Part shown: in pieces, positions 43,475-52,202 of the stretch
Numbering within the stretch: the first letter of the stretch is position 1
How the letters are laid out: the number at the start of each line of letters is the position of its first letter
Origin: CAWIHA01 sp963835855
GTDB lineage: Bacteria; Acidobacteriota; Terriglobia; Bryobacterales; Bryobacteraceae
Direction of reading: 5' to 3'
Assembly: GCA_963835855.1 (NCBI GenBank)
Contig: CAWIHA010000011.1
Coordinates: forward strand, 15,176 to 79,175
Length of the DNA stretch: 64,000 bases
Program-made: the position numbers and the translations under genes
The notes under the pieces: model-generated
Database searches by the model: none
The model's input: only the letters and a program-made list of their open reading frames with translations
Told to the model about the DNA's origin: nothing

Positions 43475-44121
43475 GTACAATTCGAATTCTGCTGGCCGAC
43501 GATCACACACTGATGCGGGCCGGCTTGCGGCTGCTGCTCGATCGCCAGCCGGGTTTGGCGGTGATCGGCGAAGCCGCCGACGGAAACGAGACTGTCGAAT
43601 TGGCGGACGCCCATAAGCCGGACGTGGTGGTCATGGATATCTCCATGCCGCGGCTGAATGGCATCGAGGCCACACGGCAGATCGCCGGCAAGCATCCGGA
43701 CACTGCCGTGGTGATTCTGAGCATGCATGCGGATGAAAGCTACGTCCTGCGCGCGCTCAAGGCCGGCGCCCGTGCTTACCTGCTGAAAGACTCCACCGAG
43801 GCGGAACTGATTGGCGCCATCCGGGCCGTCCGCGAGGGCAAGTCCTTTTTCAGCCCCGGCGTCAGTAAGACCTTGCTCGAGGATTATGTGCGGCGGCTCC
43901 GGGAACGGGGCGGCGAGGACAGCTACGAGTTGCTGACTGCGCGCGAGCGCGAGATTCTGCAGTTGCTCGCGGAGGGCAAATCGAATAAGGAGACGGCGAA
44001 TCTCCTGAAGCTGAGTCTCTACACTATAGAGACGCACCGGGCCCATATCCTCCGGAAACTTGGATTGCACACCGTACCCGAGCTGATCCTTTACGCCGTT
44101 CGCAAGGGCATTGTCAGCTAA
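43471..44121 (+). CDS. NarL/FixJ-family response regulator
   Basis: 216 residues. Receiver: LLADDHTLMRAGLRLLL, phospho-Asp in VVVMDISMPRLNGIE, Lys in YLLKDSTEAEL. LuxR-type HTH: LTAREREILQLLAEGKSNKETANLLKLSLYTIETHRAHILRKLG. It controls transcription after phosphorylation. The adjacent kinase is truncated, so either another kinase in the genome acts on it or it functions without one. Confidence 0.93.
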   Translation: MSTIRILLADDHTLMRAGLRLLLDRQPGLAVIGEAADGNETVELADAHKPDVVVMDISMPRLNGIEATRQIAGKHPDTAVVILSMHADESYVLRALKAGARAYLLKDSTEAELIGAIRAVREGKSFFSPGVSKTLLEDYVRRLRERGGEDSYELLTAREREILQLLAEGKSNKETANLLKLSLYTIETHRAHILRKLGLHTVPELILYAVRKGIVS

Positions 44122-44151
44122 ACTCGGTTTCTGGGCCGGTCAAAGCAGGAA

Positions 44152-46938
44152 ATGCCAACGGATCACAGCCGCGTGGAGTCGAGTTCAGTCACGCCGTCCA
44201 GCAAGCGCGACCTGCTCCGTCTCGAGTTAGAGAAATGGGATTGCGATTTTCGTTTCCTGCTGGGCTGTTTTGGGGGCGTGCTCGCCAGCATCGGTGAACC
44301 AGAACTCGCCCAGCTCGTCGAGGAAGCGTTTCGAACGCCCCCGGCGCCGGAAGAGCGGCTTCCACAGCGCGGCCCCCAAGCGCTCTCGGTCGCATTCCAG
44401 TTGTTGAACATGGCGGAAGAGAACACCGTAAATCAGGTTCGCCGGATGCGCGAGGCGGTGCACGGTCCCGCCAGCGAGCCGGGAACCTGGCCATACCACT
44501 TCGAGCTGCTCCGCGAGGCGGGTTTCACGGACTCCGACGTGCGGCGCGTGCTGCCGCGCATCCATGTTCAGCCGGTTCTCACGGCCCACCCGACCGAGGC
44601 CAAGCGCGCCTCCGTGCTCGACCGGCACCGCGAGCTGTATCTGATGCTCGTCGAGCGCGAAAACCCGAGAAAAAGCCCCATGGAGCAGGAATCATTACGG
44701 CAGCGCATCGAGGCTGGCCTCGAACGGCTCTGGCGGACGGGCGAGATCTTTCTCGAACGACCAGCCGTGGAATCAGAAGTGCGGAACACGCTGCACTATC
44801 TGAGCAACGTTTTCCCGAGCGCCATCCAGCTCCTTTCGGATCGCTTCCAGCAGTCCTGGCTGTGGGCATTCCCCGGCACGGAGCCGCCGCCCGAGCCCAG
44901 GCTGACGTTCGGAAGCTGGGTCGGTGGGGACCGCGACGGCCATCCCTTCGTCACCACGGACGTGACGCGCCGCTCGCTCGAGGCGTTACGGGCCAGCGCC
45001 TTGGCAGTGCTACGGCAGCACCTCGAAGCGCTGGCGGGACGGCTCAGCCTGTCGGAAACCCTGCAACCTCCTCCGGCGCGGATCATCGATCAGATTTCGC
45101 AATACTTGAGCGCGCTGAGCGAAGAAGGCCGACGGGCGGTGGAACGGCATCCGGGCGAGCCGTGGCGCCAGATGGTCAACCTCATGCTTGCGCGCCTCCC
45201 GCAGGAAGCCGGGTCGGGCCCCGATTCGCGCTCTTACACCAGCGCCGAGGAACTCGAAGACGACTTGCGCCTGTTGGCATCGTCGCTCGATGAGGTGGGA
45301 GCGAGCCGGATCGCTCTAGCCGATGTTGCGCCCGTTCAACGGATCGCCTCGACGTGCGGGTTTCACATGGCGGCTCTGGATATCCGCCAGAACAGCGCAT
45401 TCCATGACGCGGCCGTCGCGCAACTTCTGACGATCGCGGGCCTGGATGGCGCAGACTACCCGGAGTGGTCGGAGAACCGCAAGCGGGAACTCCTCAACCG
45501 GGAGCTGGCATCTCCCCGGCCTTTTGCCACTGCGACGACCGTGCTTCCCCTGGAAGCGGACTCTTCCGTCGGAGTGCTCCGGTTGGTGCGCGAGTGGACC
45601 GAGCGGCATGGCCACCGCGGCATCGGCTCAGTCATCGTGAGCATGGCTCACGGTGCGTCGGACCTGCTAAACGTCTATTTGCTTGCGCGCGAGGCGGGCC
45701 TGGTGCGCAACACACCGAAGGGTCTGGTCTCGGAAATCGCCGTCACGCCGCTGTTCGAGACGATTGAGGATTTGGAGCGGAGCGGCCAGGTTCTTGCGGA
45801 CTTCCTCGCACACCCGATGACGATGCGGACGTTGCGGCGCCTCCAGGAGCGCGACGGCCGTGCGCGTCCGCTGCAGGAGGTCATGCTCGGGTATAGCGAC
45901 AGCAACAAGGACGGCGGCATCCTCGCGAGTCACTGGTTCTTGCGGAAGGCGCAAATCCAGTTGGCTGAGGTGGCTCGTGAGGCCGGAGTCGAGCTGCGTT
46001 TCTTTCATGGTCGTGGCGGGACCATCGGCCGGGGCGCCGGGCCCACGCACGTCTTTCTTGAGTCAATTGCACGAGGCACGCTGGAAGGCGAAATGCGCGT
46101 GACCGAGCAGGGTGAGGTGGTGTCGCAGAAGTACGCGAACCGGCTCACGGCCGCGCACCACCTCGAGCGCCTGCTGGCCGGCGTCACCCGCTGGACGCTG
46201 GTTCATGACCGCGAGCCCAAACGCGCGCCGCACCCTGCCGAGGATCTGTTCGAGCACTTGGTGCAATCGAGCCTCGACGCCTATCACGACCTGATCGCGA
46301 GGGACGGTTTCGTCGAGTTCTTTTCCCAGGCCACTCCGATCGACGCCATCGAGTCCAGCCATATCGGATCGCGCCCGCCGCGCCGCACCGGCCGGCGAGC
46401 CATCCAGGACCTGCGTGCGATCCCTTGGGTTTTCAGTTGGAGCCAGGCCCGGTTCAACCTGCCCGGCTGGTACGGTGTCGGCAGCGCGTTCCAACGCGTC
46501 CGCTCGACTGATCCAGTGGGGTGGCGATCGCTCAGCCGCGCGGCCAAAGATTGGCCGTTTCTCTCCTACCTTTTGCACAACGTCGAATTCAGTGTGGTTG
46601 CCGCTGACGCGGGGATCATGGCGGAGTACGCCCGCCTCGTAGAGGACGAAGTGGTCCGCGAGCGTATCCTCGGCCGGATCGTCGCGGAGCACCGGTTGAC
46701 GCTGGAGGTGCTTTGCGCGCTCTTTGGCGGCAACCTGGAGGAACGGCGGCCCCGGCTGATGAAAGCGGTTGCGATTCGCCGCGAGGCTCTGCTTCGCCTG
46801 CACCGCGAGCAGATCGCGCTCCTACGCGAATGGCGCGCCGCGCTCGCCCGTGGCGGCCCGGAGGAAGCCGATTACATCTTGCCGCGGCTGCTGGTGACCG
46901 TCAACGCGATCGCGGGCGGATTGAAAACGACCGGGTGA
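44152..46938 (+). CDS. ppc: Phosphoenolpyruvate carboxylase
   Basis: 928 residues, standard length. Active-site motifs: VLTAHPTEAKR (His and bicarbonate loop), GSWVGGDRDGHPFVT, LGYSDSNKDGG and FHGRGGTIGRGAGP, plus the C-terminal R-x-x-E/G allosteric end (NAIAGGLKTTG). It adds bicarbonate to PEP to give oxaloacetate, refilling the TCA cycle. The NarL regulator directly upstream (30 bases) may share its transcript. It is the last core gene before the restriction-modification island. Confidence 0.97.
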   Translation: MPTDHSRVESSSVTPSSKRDLLRLELEKWDCDFRFLLGCFGGVLASIGEPELAQLVEEAFRTPPAPEERLPQRGPQALSVAFQLLNMAEENTVNQVRRMREAVHGPASEPGTWPYHFELLREAGFTDSDVRRVLPRIHVQPVLTAHPTEAKRASVLDRHRELYLMLVERENPRKSPMEQESLRQRIEAGLERLWRTGEIFLERPAVESEVRNTLHYLSNVFPSAIQLLSDRFQQSWLWAFPGTEPPPEPRLTFGSWVGGDRDGHPFVTTDVTRRSLEALRASALAVLRQHLEALAGRLSLSETLQPPPARIIDQISQYLSALSEEGRRAVERHPGEPWRQMVNLMLARLPQEAGSGPDSRSYTSAEELEDDLRLLASSLDEVGASRIALADVAPVQRIASTCGFHMAALDIRQNSAFHDAAVAQLLTIAGLDGADYPEWSENRKRELLNRELASPRPFATATTVLPLEADSSVGVLRLVREWTERHGHRGIGSVIVSMAHGASDLLNVYLLAREAGLVRNTPKGLVSEIAVTPLFETIEDLERSGQVLADFLAHPMTMRTLRRLQERDGRARPLQEVMLGYSDSNKDGGILASHWFLRKAQIQLAEVAREAGVELRFFHGRGGTIGRGAGPTHVFLESIARGTLEGEMRVTEQGEVVSQKYANRLTAAHHLERLLAGVTRWTLVHDREPKRAPHPAEDLFEHLVQSSLDAYHDLIARDGFVEFFSQATPIDAIESSHIGSRPPRRTGRRAIQDLRAIPWVFSWSQARFNLPGWYGVGSAFQRVRSTDPVGWRSLSRAAKDWPFLSYLLHNVEFSVVAADAGIMAEYARLVEDEVVRERILGRIVAEHRLTLEVLCALFGGNLEERRPRLMKAVAIRREALLRLHREQIALLREWRAALARGGPEEADYILPRLLVTVNAIAGGLKTTG

Positions 46939-46993
46939 GACGACGCGCCGCCAGGAGAGCACACCCGCGCGGGCTATACTAGGGTTCAGACAT

Positions 46994-48034
46994 ATGCCAG
47001 GAACCCGAAGGCGTGAGCGTCTACCCAAGGCCCACTCGGGTAAAGTCCGGCGAATAAATGCCGAAAGAACTACTGTGCGGGCGGTGGCCGACATCACCGG
47101 GCAGACGGGGTGTCTTGCCCTTGATTATGAGCACTTCTCTGTAGGGCGCTCTCTCATCGTTCATGCTGATTGCTTCGAGTGGCTCAGCCGGGTTCCCGCC
47201 GGCAGCATTCATGCAGTGGTGACGGACCCGCCGTATGGGGTGAAGGAATACGACTTTGACCAGTTAGAGAAGCGTTCCAACGGCAATGGCGGTATCTGGC
47301 GCATTCCGCCATCGTTCGACGGCCATGAGCGCGCGCCGCTACCGCGGTTCACAGCCCTGAACGACAAGGAACGGGACCACCTGCGGCGCTTCTTTGTTGA
47401 ATGGGCCAAGGTCGTGCTTCATGCACTCCGGCCCGGCGGCCATGTCTTTGTTGCCAGCAACGCCTTCCTTTCGCAACTGGTCTTCAGTGCCCTGATTGAC
47501 GGCGGGTTGGAGTTCCGCAGTCAACTTGTCCGCATCGTCCGCACCTTGCGCGGCGGTGACCGGCCCAAGAATGCTGAAGAAGAGTTCCTCGGCGTCAGTT
47601 CTCTACCGCGCGGCTGCTATGAGCCTTGGGGCATCTTCCGCAAGCCCATGCCCTCGGGTATGAAGGTTAGCGATTGCCTGCGCCGGTATCAGACGGGCGG
47701 GTTGTGCCGGACGGTGGATGATTCACCATTCGAGGATGTCATCTACAGCGAACGGACGCCACGCCGGGAGCGCGACATTGCCGACCATCCGAGTCTCAAG
47801 CCGCAATCGCTCCTGCGTCAGATTGTGCATGCCGCCTTGCCATTGGGGGAAGGGATCATTGTGGACCCGTTCAGCGGGTCCGGGTCTACCGTTGCCGCTG
47901 CCGAGGCGATGGGCTTGCTCTGCATCGGAGTCGAACGCCATCGAGACTATTTCGAGATGAGCCGGACAGCCGCGCCGCAACTTGCTGGCATAGAGACGCC
48001 AATGGCGATGGCCGGACAGATGACCTTGCTGTAG
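46994..48034 (+). CDS. Site-specific DNA methyltransferase, beta-class (probably N6-adenine)
   Basis: 346 residues. Catalytic motif IV is VVTDPPYG (residues about 75-82); SAM motif I follows towards the C-terminus (VDPFSGSGSTVAAAEAMG), with motif X (HPSLKPQSLLRQIVHA) just before. This IV-TRD-X-I order is the beta class; DPPY points to adenine-N6 or cytosine-N4. The target-recognition region lies between (about 100-255). It ends 4 bases before the end of the convergent nuclease-like gene. TATACT at 46975-46980 is a likely -10. The recognition site is unknown. Confidence 0.88.
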   Translation: MPGTRRRERLPKAHSGKVRRINAERTTVRAVADITGQTGCLALDYEHFSVGRSLIVHADCFEWLSRVPAGSIHAVVTDPPYGVKEYDFDQLEKRSNGNGGIWRIPPSFDGHERAPLPRFTALNDKERDHLRRFFVEWAKVVLHALRPGGHVFVASNAFLSQLVFSALIDGGLEFRSQLVRIVRTLRGGDRPKNAEEEFLGVSSLPRGCYEPWGIFRKPMPSGMKVSDCLRRYQTGGLCRTVDDSPFEDVIYSERTPRRERDIADHPSLKPQSLLRQIVHAALPLGEGIIVDPFSGSGSTVAAAEAMGLLCIGVERHRDYFEMSRTAAPQLAGIETPMAMAGQMTLL

Positions 48035-48038
48035 AGGG

Positions 48039-48710
48039 TCACTCTTTCTCGGGAACCGGCGCACCCGAGCGCAGCGCAGCGTCCATGTAAATCCAGTTGG
48101 CCATCATCTTCCGAAGTCCGCTGTTGGTGATGCTGGCGGTGATTGTTCTCCGGCTTGTTTCGGAGCGCCCGGCAAACAGCCAATCTTCCTTCTTCAATTG
48201 CGCGCCAACGACCATTCGGAAGCTGAAGGGTTTCGGCCCAATGCCCTTGCCCACGTCCGAGGGCCGGTTGCTGTCGAACACAAAGACCATCAGCCAAGTG
48301 TCTTCCGGGTTGTGGCCCTGCCACACCTTCAGGTAGCGGCTGCCTTTGATCTCGATGCCCTCGGTGCCGTGCTGACACATGTCATTCTCAAAACGATTGA
48401 CCGGAATCAGGTCCGGGTGTCCGTTGTGGTAGCGGTTCTTCACAAGGCCCTGGCAATGTTTGGGAATGGCGGAACTCATGAACTCGCCCACGATGCTGCT
48501 GAAGTTCGCAGGCATCAGCATCGACTCCAAGCGCGCAAGCTGGCGGGTGTTCATTTGCACGTCGATGAACCCGAGGAAGTCAATGAACTCCTGCATGGCA
48601 GATTGAATGTGCTTAATGGAGCAGCCGAACGGGATGACGGTCCTGGAATTGAAACCAGTCGGGTCCAAGGGAAGCGGAGTGCATGCGATCTTTTCGGCCA
48701 TGGGAGGCAT
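48039..48710 (-). CDS. Putative type II restriction endonuclease, PD-(D/E)xK
   Basis: 223 residues. It carries YHNGHPDLIPVNRF and, about 22 residues on, GTEGIEIKGSRYL: together PD...ExK with the right spacing for the nuclease fold. The lengths and place, tail-to-tail with a DNA methyltransferase (4 bases between stops), argue for the cognate nuclease of a type II system. I do not recognise the specific family or cut site. ATG 48701 is an alternative start; no good ribosome site is visible. Confidence 0.75.
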   Translation of the reverse strand: MPPMAEKIACTPLPLDPTGFNSRTVIPFGCSIKHIQSAMQEFIDFLGFIDVQMNTRQLARLESMLMPANFSSIVGEFMSSAIPKHCQGLVKNRYHNGHPDLIPVNRFENDMCQHGTEGIEIKGSRYLKVWQGHNPEDTWLMVFVFDSNRPSDVGKGIGPKPFSFRMVVGAQLKKEDWLFAGRSETSRRTITASITNSGLRKMMANWIYMDAALRSGAPVPEKE

Positions 48711-48884
48711 ATGGACGATGGAGTGTCCATGATGCCACAGCCCTGGGGCCGGATGTCAGCGCACCGCTCGCCCCTCAGCCCTGGACGGCCCTATTTTCCT
48801 TCAGGGAACCCTCGACAGGACCTGGATGGAAGCAGAACGGGCCACCCGGCTTTTTCAGAATTGCCCGCGTGTGCCTGATTTTAC

Positions 48885-48961
48885 TGGTGGGCGGTGCAAG
48901 GCTCGAACTTGCGACCTCCTGCTTGTAAGGCAGGCGCTCTGACCAGCTGAGCTAACCGCCC
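48885..48961 (-). tRNA. tRNA-Val (anticodon TAC)
   Basis: Complete cloverleaf on the minus strand: acceptor GGGCGGT/ACCGCCC, D arm GCTC...GAGC, anticodon arm CCTGC-CTTACAA-GCAGG with anticodon TAC, T loop TTCGAGC. Discriminator A and CCA are encoded. It reads GTA/GTG valine codons. It forms the right border of the restriction-modification region. Confidence 0.95.
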
Positions 48962-49018
48962 GCACTCTCCTCTAATATACGCGATCCCGCCGCTGCGGTA
49001 GAACGCGAGGACGGTGCG

Positions 49019-49189
49019 CTACGCAGCTGTTTCGCGGGGTTCGCCGAAAACTTTTCGCGGGCGGCTGGGGATTTCGCCGACGGCCGCGTCAAGGATGTGG
49101 GGCATCAGGTTGCCGGCCGCGAGCGCAGTCTGCTCCAGACGATCCAGCCGCCCGGCGACGAGCGCCTGGTCGCGGGATGAGAGTCGCCC
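49019..49189 (-). pseudogene. C-terminal remnant of a methylmalonyl-CoA mutase
   Basis: A 56-residue stretch (GRLSSRDQALVAGRLDRLEQ..., then GNLMPHILDAAVGEIPSRPRK and VFGEPRETAA) matches the end of the mutase large-subunit catalytic domain, where NLMPxILEA...GEI...RxVFGEYRE is typical. The body of the enzyme is absent and the linker is deleted by several residues. No start or ribosome site. It is a decayed fragment. Confidence 0.55.
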
Positions 49190-49212
49190 GGCTTGCCCGG
49201 GAGATCGGCCAT

Positions 49213-49479
49213 TTACTTCGGCACCTGGTGGGCGCGCCAGAAGGAATAGATCCCGAAACCGGCCATCAGCGCGATGAAGAGCCCGCTCAACAGGAGCCGG
49301 AAAAAGCTTTCGGGGCCGCCGTCGAACTCGCGCACGCTTCGCACCGTCCGCGGCAGCGCCCAAAAAGCAAGTACGAAAAAGAAGAATCCGATGACCTGGT
49401 TCCACAACACACGCAGGGGGCGGATGATGGCGGGCACCACGTGGCGGAAAAACTGAAAGCCGCGAGCGACGGAGAGCAT
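49213..49479 (-). CDS. Small two-helix membrane protein
   Basis: 88 residues. Two hydrophobic helices (VLWNQVIGFFFFVLAFWALP and FFRLLLSGLFIALMAGFGIYSFW) separated by a charged loop (RTVRSVREFDGGPE). No known domain. A GGATTCC lies before ATG 49479 but no classic ribosome site. Real coding is supported by the hydrophobic pattern and length. Confidence 0.6.
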   Translation of the reverse strand: MLSVARGFQFFRHVVPAIIRPLRVLWNQVIGFFFFVLAFWALPRTVRSVREFDGGPESFFRLLLSGLFIALMAGFGIYSFWRAHQVPK

Positions 49480-49781
49480 ACTTCAGGGAATCCTTTATTA
49501 ATGTTAGCAAGCGTGATGGAGCGACTGCCGTATCACTCTTCGGCGGTGCGGTACCACCCACGGTCACGGCAGTACTCACGCTAAGGTATGGAACAAAGGT
49601 TACAGGACGACAACGATTCGGCCGATGTGTAAAGTAGGCTTGTAGAGGCGCTTAGCCTTCACTACAATCAAGGCGGGTAACGAAACGCCGGGCCCGAAAA
49701 TATGCAACGCAGGGCTGAGAAGAGGCATCAACTAGTTGAGGATGTTATTCTTGAGATGTTGCCCGGCAAAGGGGGCACGTT
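49480..49781. other. Intergenic stretch
   Basis: About 300 bases between the small membrane protein and the 108-aa gene. AT-richer in parts, for example AATCCTTTATTAATGTTAGC right before the membrane protein. I see no gene or hairpin. TTACAGGACGACAACGATTC and a following TGTAAAGTAGG may belong to the promoter of the rightward gene. Confidence 0.35.
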
Positions 49782-50108
49782 ATGGACGAGAAGCTGAAAG
49801 TCCTAATGCAGGAGCTCGGAAACGCGATCAACGAATCGCTTTCTGATTCCGATCGGATTGCGGCAGCAATCGGTGACATCAGGCGAGCTGGCTATGACGT
49901 GTTTCTCGTTCTGGAAGCCACGATCGGATTCAACAAACGGGAGGAGGCTGCTGTCAACGAGGATGGCACAGCCGACGCCGTGCCTGAAGAGCGGAAATCA
50001 CGCGCTTCCGGCCGGGAGTTTGAATCCACGGCCAAGATCAAATGGACCTCGCAGGACCAGAAGTTTCTGCGGGCATTGAAGATCTCTGTCGATGAAGAAG
50101 GACGTTAA
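49782..50108 (+). CDS. Conserved hypothetical protein, 108 aa
   Basis: Acidic N-terminal helical domain (MDEKLKVLMQELGNAINESL, SDRIAAAIGDIRRAGYDVFL) followed by a Lys/Glu-rich linker and a short C-terminal motif (WTSQDQKFLRALKISVDE). The wording is typical of small conserved acidobacterial proteins. A GGGGGC stretch precedes ATG 49782. No function can be given. Confidence 0.65.
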   Translation: MDEKLKVLMQELGNAINESLSDSDRIAAAIGDIRRAGYDVFLVLEATIGFNKREEAAVNEDGTADAVPEERKSRASGREFESTAKIKWTSQDQKFLRALKISVDEEGR

Positions 50109-50254
50109 GGGCTTTCGAACAGCTCTTGGTGTGCTGTCCAGGTTCTAGAGAGCGCCGCTTTGGGGCCCAATTCGGCTGCGCGGCGTTTCATGGGTGAAGC
50201 CATTCCCTCCACAGCTTTTCTCGGGTGACGAAGTGTCTCAGCCCGGCGCCGGAT

Positions 50255-51241
50255 TCAGAGGTGGTACTGCTTGATTCTGCGGTAGAGGGTCGTCCGGCCA
50301 ATACCGAGCATCTCGGCCGCCCGCGATCGATCACCCTTCGTGAACGCCAGCATGTCGAGGATTGCTTCGCGCTCCAGTTCTTCGAGACGTATCGCCCCGA
50401 AGCGTGGCGCGCCGCCGTTGCCCGCACTCGCGGCTTGCGCCATGGCAAGGCCCATCACGCGGCCCGGCGGCCTCCGGTCAAGCGCACTGCCGCCGAGCGC
50501 CGATGGCAGGTCTGCGATCGTCAGGTACGGTCCCGAGTTGATCGCCGTCATCCGCTGAATGCAATTCTCAAGCTCCCGCACATTGCCGGGCCAGTCATAG
50601 GAGCACATGACCTCGAGCAGATCGGGCGTGATGGTATGGTTGTTGCCATAGCGCGCCAGAAAGTGACCCGCCAGCTCCGGGATGTCTCCCTTGCGCTCGC
50701 GCACGGGAGGAATTCGGACCGTGATCACGTTCAAGCGGTAATAGAGGTCGCGGCGGAATGCGCCGCGCTCGACCTCACGCGCCAGCTCGCGGTTCGTAGC
50801 GGCAATGACCCGGAAGTTGGCCTTGCGCCGCGTCAACCCGCCGAGCGGCCGGGTCTCTTTCTCCTGAAGCACGCGCAGCAACTTTGCTTGCATTTCGATG
50901 GGGAACTCACCGATCTCGTCGAAGAACGCCGTGCCGCCCTCGGCCAGCTCGATCAGGCCGGCTTTGTTCGCCACCGCGCCGGTGAACGCGCCTTTTGTAT
51001 GCCCGAAGAGTTCCGTCTCGAGCAGCGTGCCCAGCAACGAGCAATCGATCGGAACAAATGGGCCAGACGGGCTGACGGCATGGATCGCGCGCGCCACCAC
51101 TTCCTTGCCCGTGCCCGTTTCGCCGAGCAGGAGAACCGGGGACTGGGAGCGCCCCAGCTTTCGGATGATTTGGCGGATCTGTTCGATTCGTGGCGAGTGG
51201 CCCACGAGCATGGGCCGAACTTCAAGAGGCTCTTGCGGCAA
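50255..51241 (-). CDS. Sigma-54-dependent activator without receiver domain
   Basis: 328 residues. AAA+ domain: Walker A GETGTGKE, GAFTGA in GHTKGAFTGAVANK, Walker B GGTAFFDEIGE, then DRSRAAEMLGIGRTTLYRRIKQ, a Fis-type HTH. There is no N-terminal receiver, GAF or PAS domain, only about 10 residues before the AAA+ core, so it resembles PspF-type constitutive activators controlled by other proteins. Start is a TTG at 51241 with GGGAG before it. rlpA is immediately upstream on the same strand. Confidence 0.9.
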   Translation of the reverse strand: MPQEPLEVRPMLVGHSPRIEQIRQIIRKLGRSQSPVLLLGETGTGKEVVARAIHAVSPSGPFVPIDCSLLGTLLETELFGHTKGAFTGAVANKAGLIELAEGGTAFFDEIGEFPIEMQAKLLRVLQEKETRPLGGLTRRKANFRVIAATNRELAREVERGAFRRDLYYRLNVITVRIPPVRERKGDIPELAGHFLARYGNNHTITPDLLEVMCSYDWPGNVRELENCIQRMTAINSGPYLTIADLPSALGGSALDRRPPGRVMGLAMAQAASAGNGGAPRFGAIRLEELEREAILDMLAFTKGDRSRAAEMLGIGRTTLYRRIKQYHL

Positions 51242-51256
51242 ACGGTGCTCCCAACT

Positions 51257-51910
51257 CTATAAGTTGCCCTCCGGCCCGTCTACTCTCACAACAAAAGCCG
51301 CCGCATCCTCCGATTTCACGCGCCCGGCTAGCGCCGTGGCTTCCTCGATCGTCGCCGCGCGCCCCACCAGCACGCGCCACAGCGGCGGGTTGCCGTCGCG
51401 CAGTACAAGTCTGGCAGTGCCGTAGCGGCGCTCCATCTCTTTTTTTCGGCTCTCCGCGTTGGCGCGATCGCGGAACGCTCCGGCCTGCACGGCGTAGTAG
51501 CCCGGCACGGTCACGCTGGGAAGCGACACGACCCGCAGCCGCACCTTCGCCGTACCCGGTCCGAGCATGCCGATCTGCTGCGCCGCCGCGTGCGAGAGGT
51601 CGATGATCCTCCCCTCAACGAATGGTCCGCGGTCGTTGATGCGCACGTCCACCTCCCGGCCGTTCTCGAGATTCTGCACGCGCACCATCGTGCCAAACGG
51701 GAGTGTGCGGTGCGCCGCGGTGAGCGTCTCCATATCGTAGATCTCGCCGCTCGCGGACGCGCGCCCGTGGTACGGGTGACCGTACCAACTCGCGATGCCG
51801 GTCTCTTCGTACACTGCGGGGGACACCGGCGGGACGGGCACGCGCTTCTTCTTCGCGCAGGAGGAGAGCAGCAGCACGATCGCCAGCGCAACCGCGATGG
51901 AGCGCGTCAT
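51257..51910 (-). CDS. rlpA: Septal ring lytic transglycosylase RlpA family lipoprotein
   Basis: 217 residues. Lipoprotein signal with lipobox LLSSC. Double-psi beta-barrel domain: GIASWYGHPYHGRASASGEIYDM, LPFGTMVRVQNLENGREVDVRINDRGPF with the conserved catalytic residues, and IDLSHAAAQQIGM. A SPOR domain follows (YYAVQAGAFRDRANAES...) that binds denuded peptidoglycan at the septum. It would cleave naked glycan strands in the periplasm. It lies 15 bases upstream of the sigma-54 activator. Confidence 0.93.
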   Translation of the reverse strand: MTRSIAVALAIVLLLSSCAKKKRVPVPPVSPAVYEETGIASWYGHPYHGRASASGEIYDMETLTAAHRTLPFGTMVRVQNLENGREVDVRINDRGPFVEGRIIDLSHAAAQQIGMLGPGTAKVRLRVVSLPSVTVPGYYAVQAGAFRDRANAESRKKEMERRYGTARLVLRDGNPPLWRVLVGRAATIEEATALAGRVKSEDAAAFVVRVDGPEGNL

Positions 51911-52012
51911 TCTCCCGATGCTAACACGGAAACAAATCTCGCTCTCCGCGTTTTTGTCCGTTCGAGGGCCTTGCCGCACCCCGGGTCCCGGAGCTCGACA
52001 TGCATTTTTTTC

Positions 52013-52041
52013 TTGACTTTCTGCGCGAACAATCTTATATA
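52013..52041 (+). promoter_or_regulatory. Strong sigma-70 promoter of the Lys-rich mini gene
   Basis: TTGACT (52013-52018) and TATATA (52036-52041) with an exact 17-base spacer, in an AT-rich context (TTTTTTTCTTGAC). It is the best promoter match in the window. Transcription would begin near 52048, about 50 bases before the mini ORF. Confidence 0.7.
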
Positions 52042-52101
52042 TGAATCACACTGCGATCTTTTTCGAGGGTCGCAAATTTGATGTTAAGGGAGAATCAGTC
52101 G

Positions 52102-52164
52102 ATGAAGAACGCAACCAAGAAGGCTGCAAAGAAGAAGGCCGCTCCGAAAAAGAAAGGGAAGTAG
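52102..52164 (+). CDS. 20-residue Lys/Ala-rich peptide
   Basis: A complete mini ORF: MKNATKKAAKKKAAPKKKGK (20 residues), ATG 52102 with AAGGGAG (52085-52091) at a slightly long spacing. 11 of 20 residues are Lys. The composition resembles histone-H1-like C-terminal tails and would bind DNA or RNA by charge. It sits between a good promoter and a perfect intrinsic terminator, giving a transcript of roughly 180 nt. It could also be a small RNA in which the ORF is incidental, but the ribosome site and codon use favour a peptide. Confidence 0.6.
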   Translation: MKNATKKAAKKKAAPKKKGK

Positions 52165-52202
52165 CCGCTTCCGACAGGCAGCTTCACTACGGTTTCCATA
52201 GG

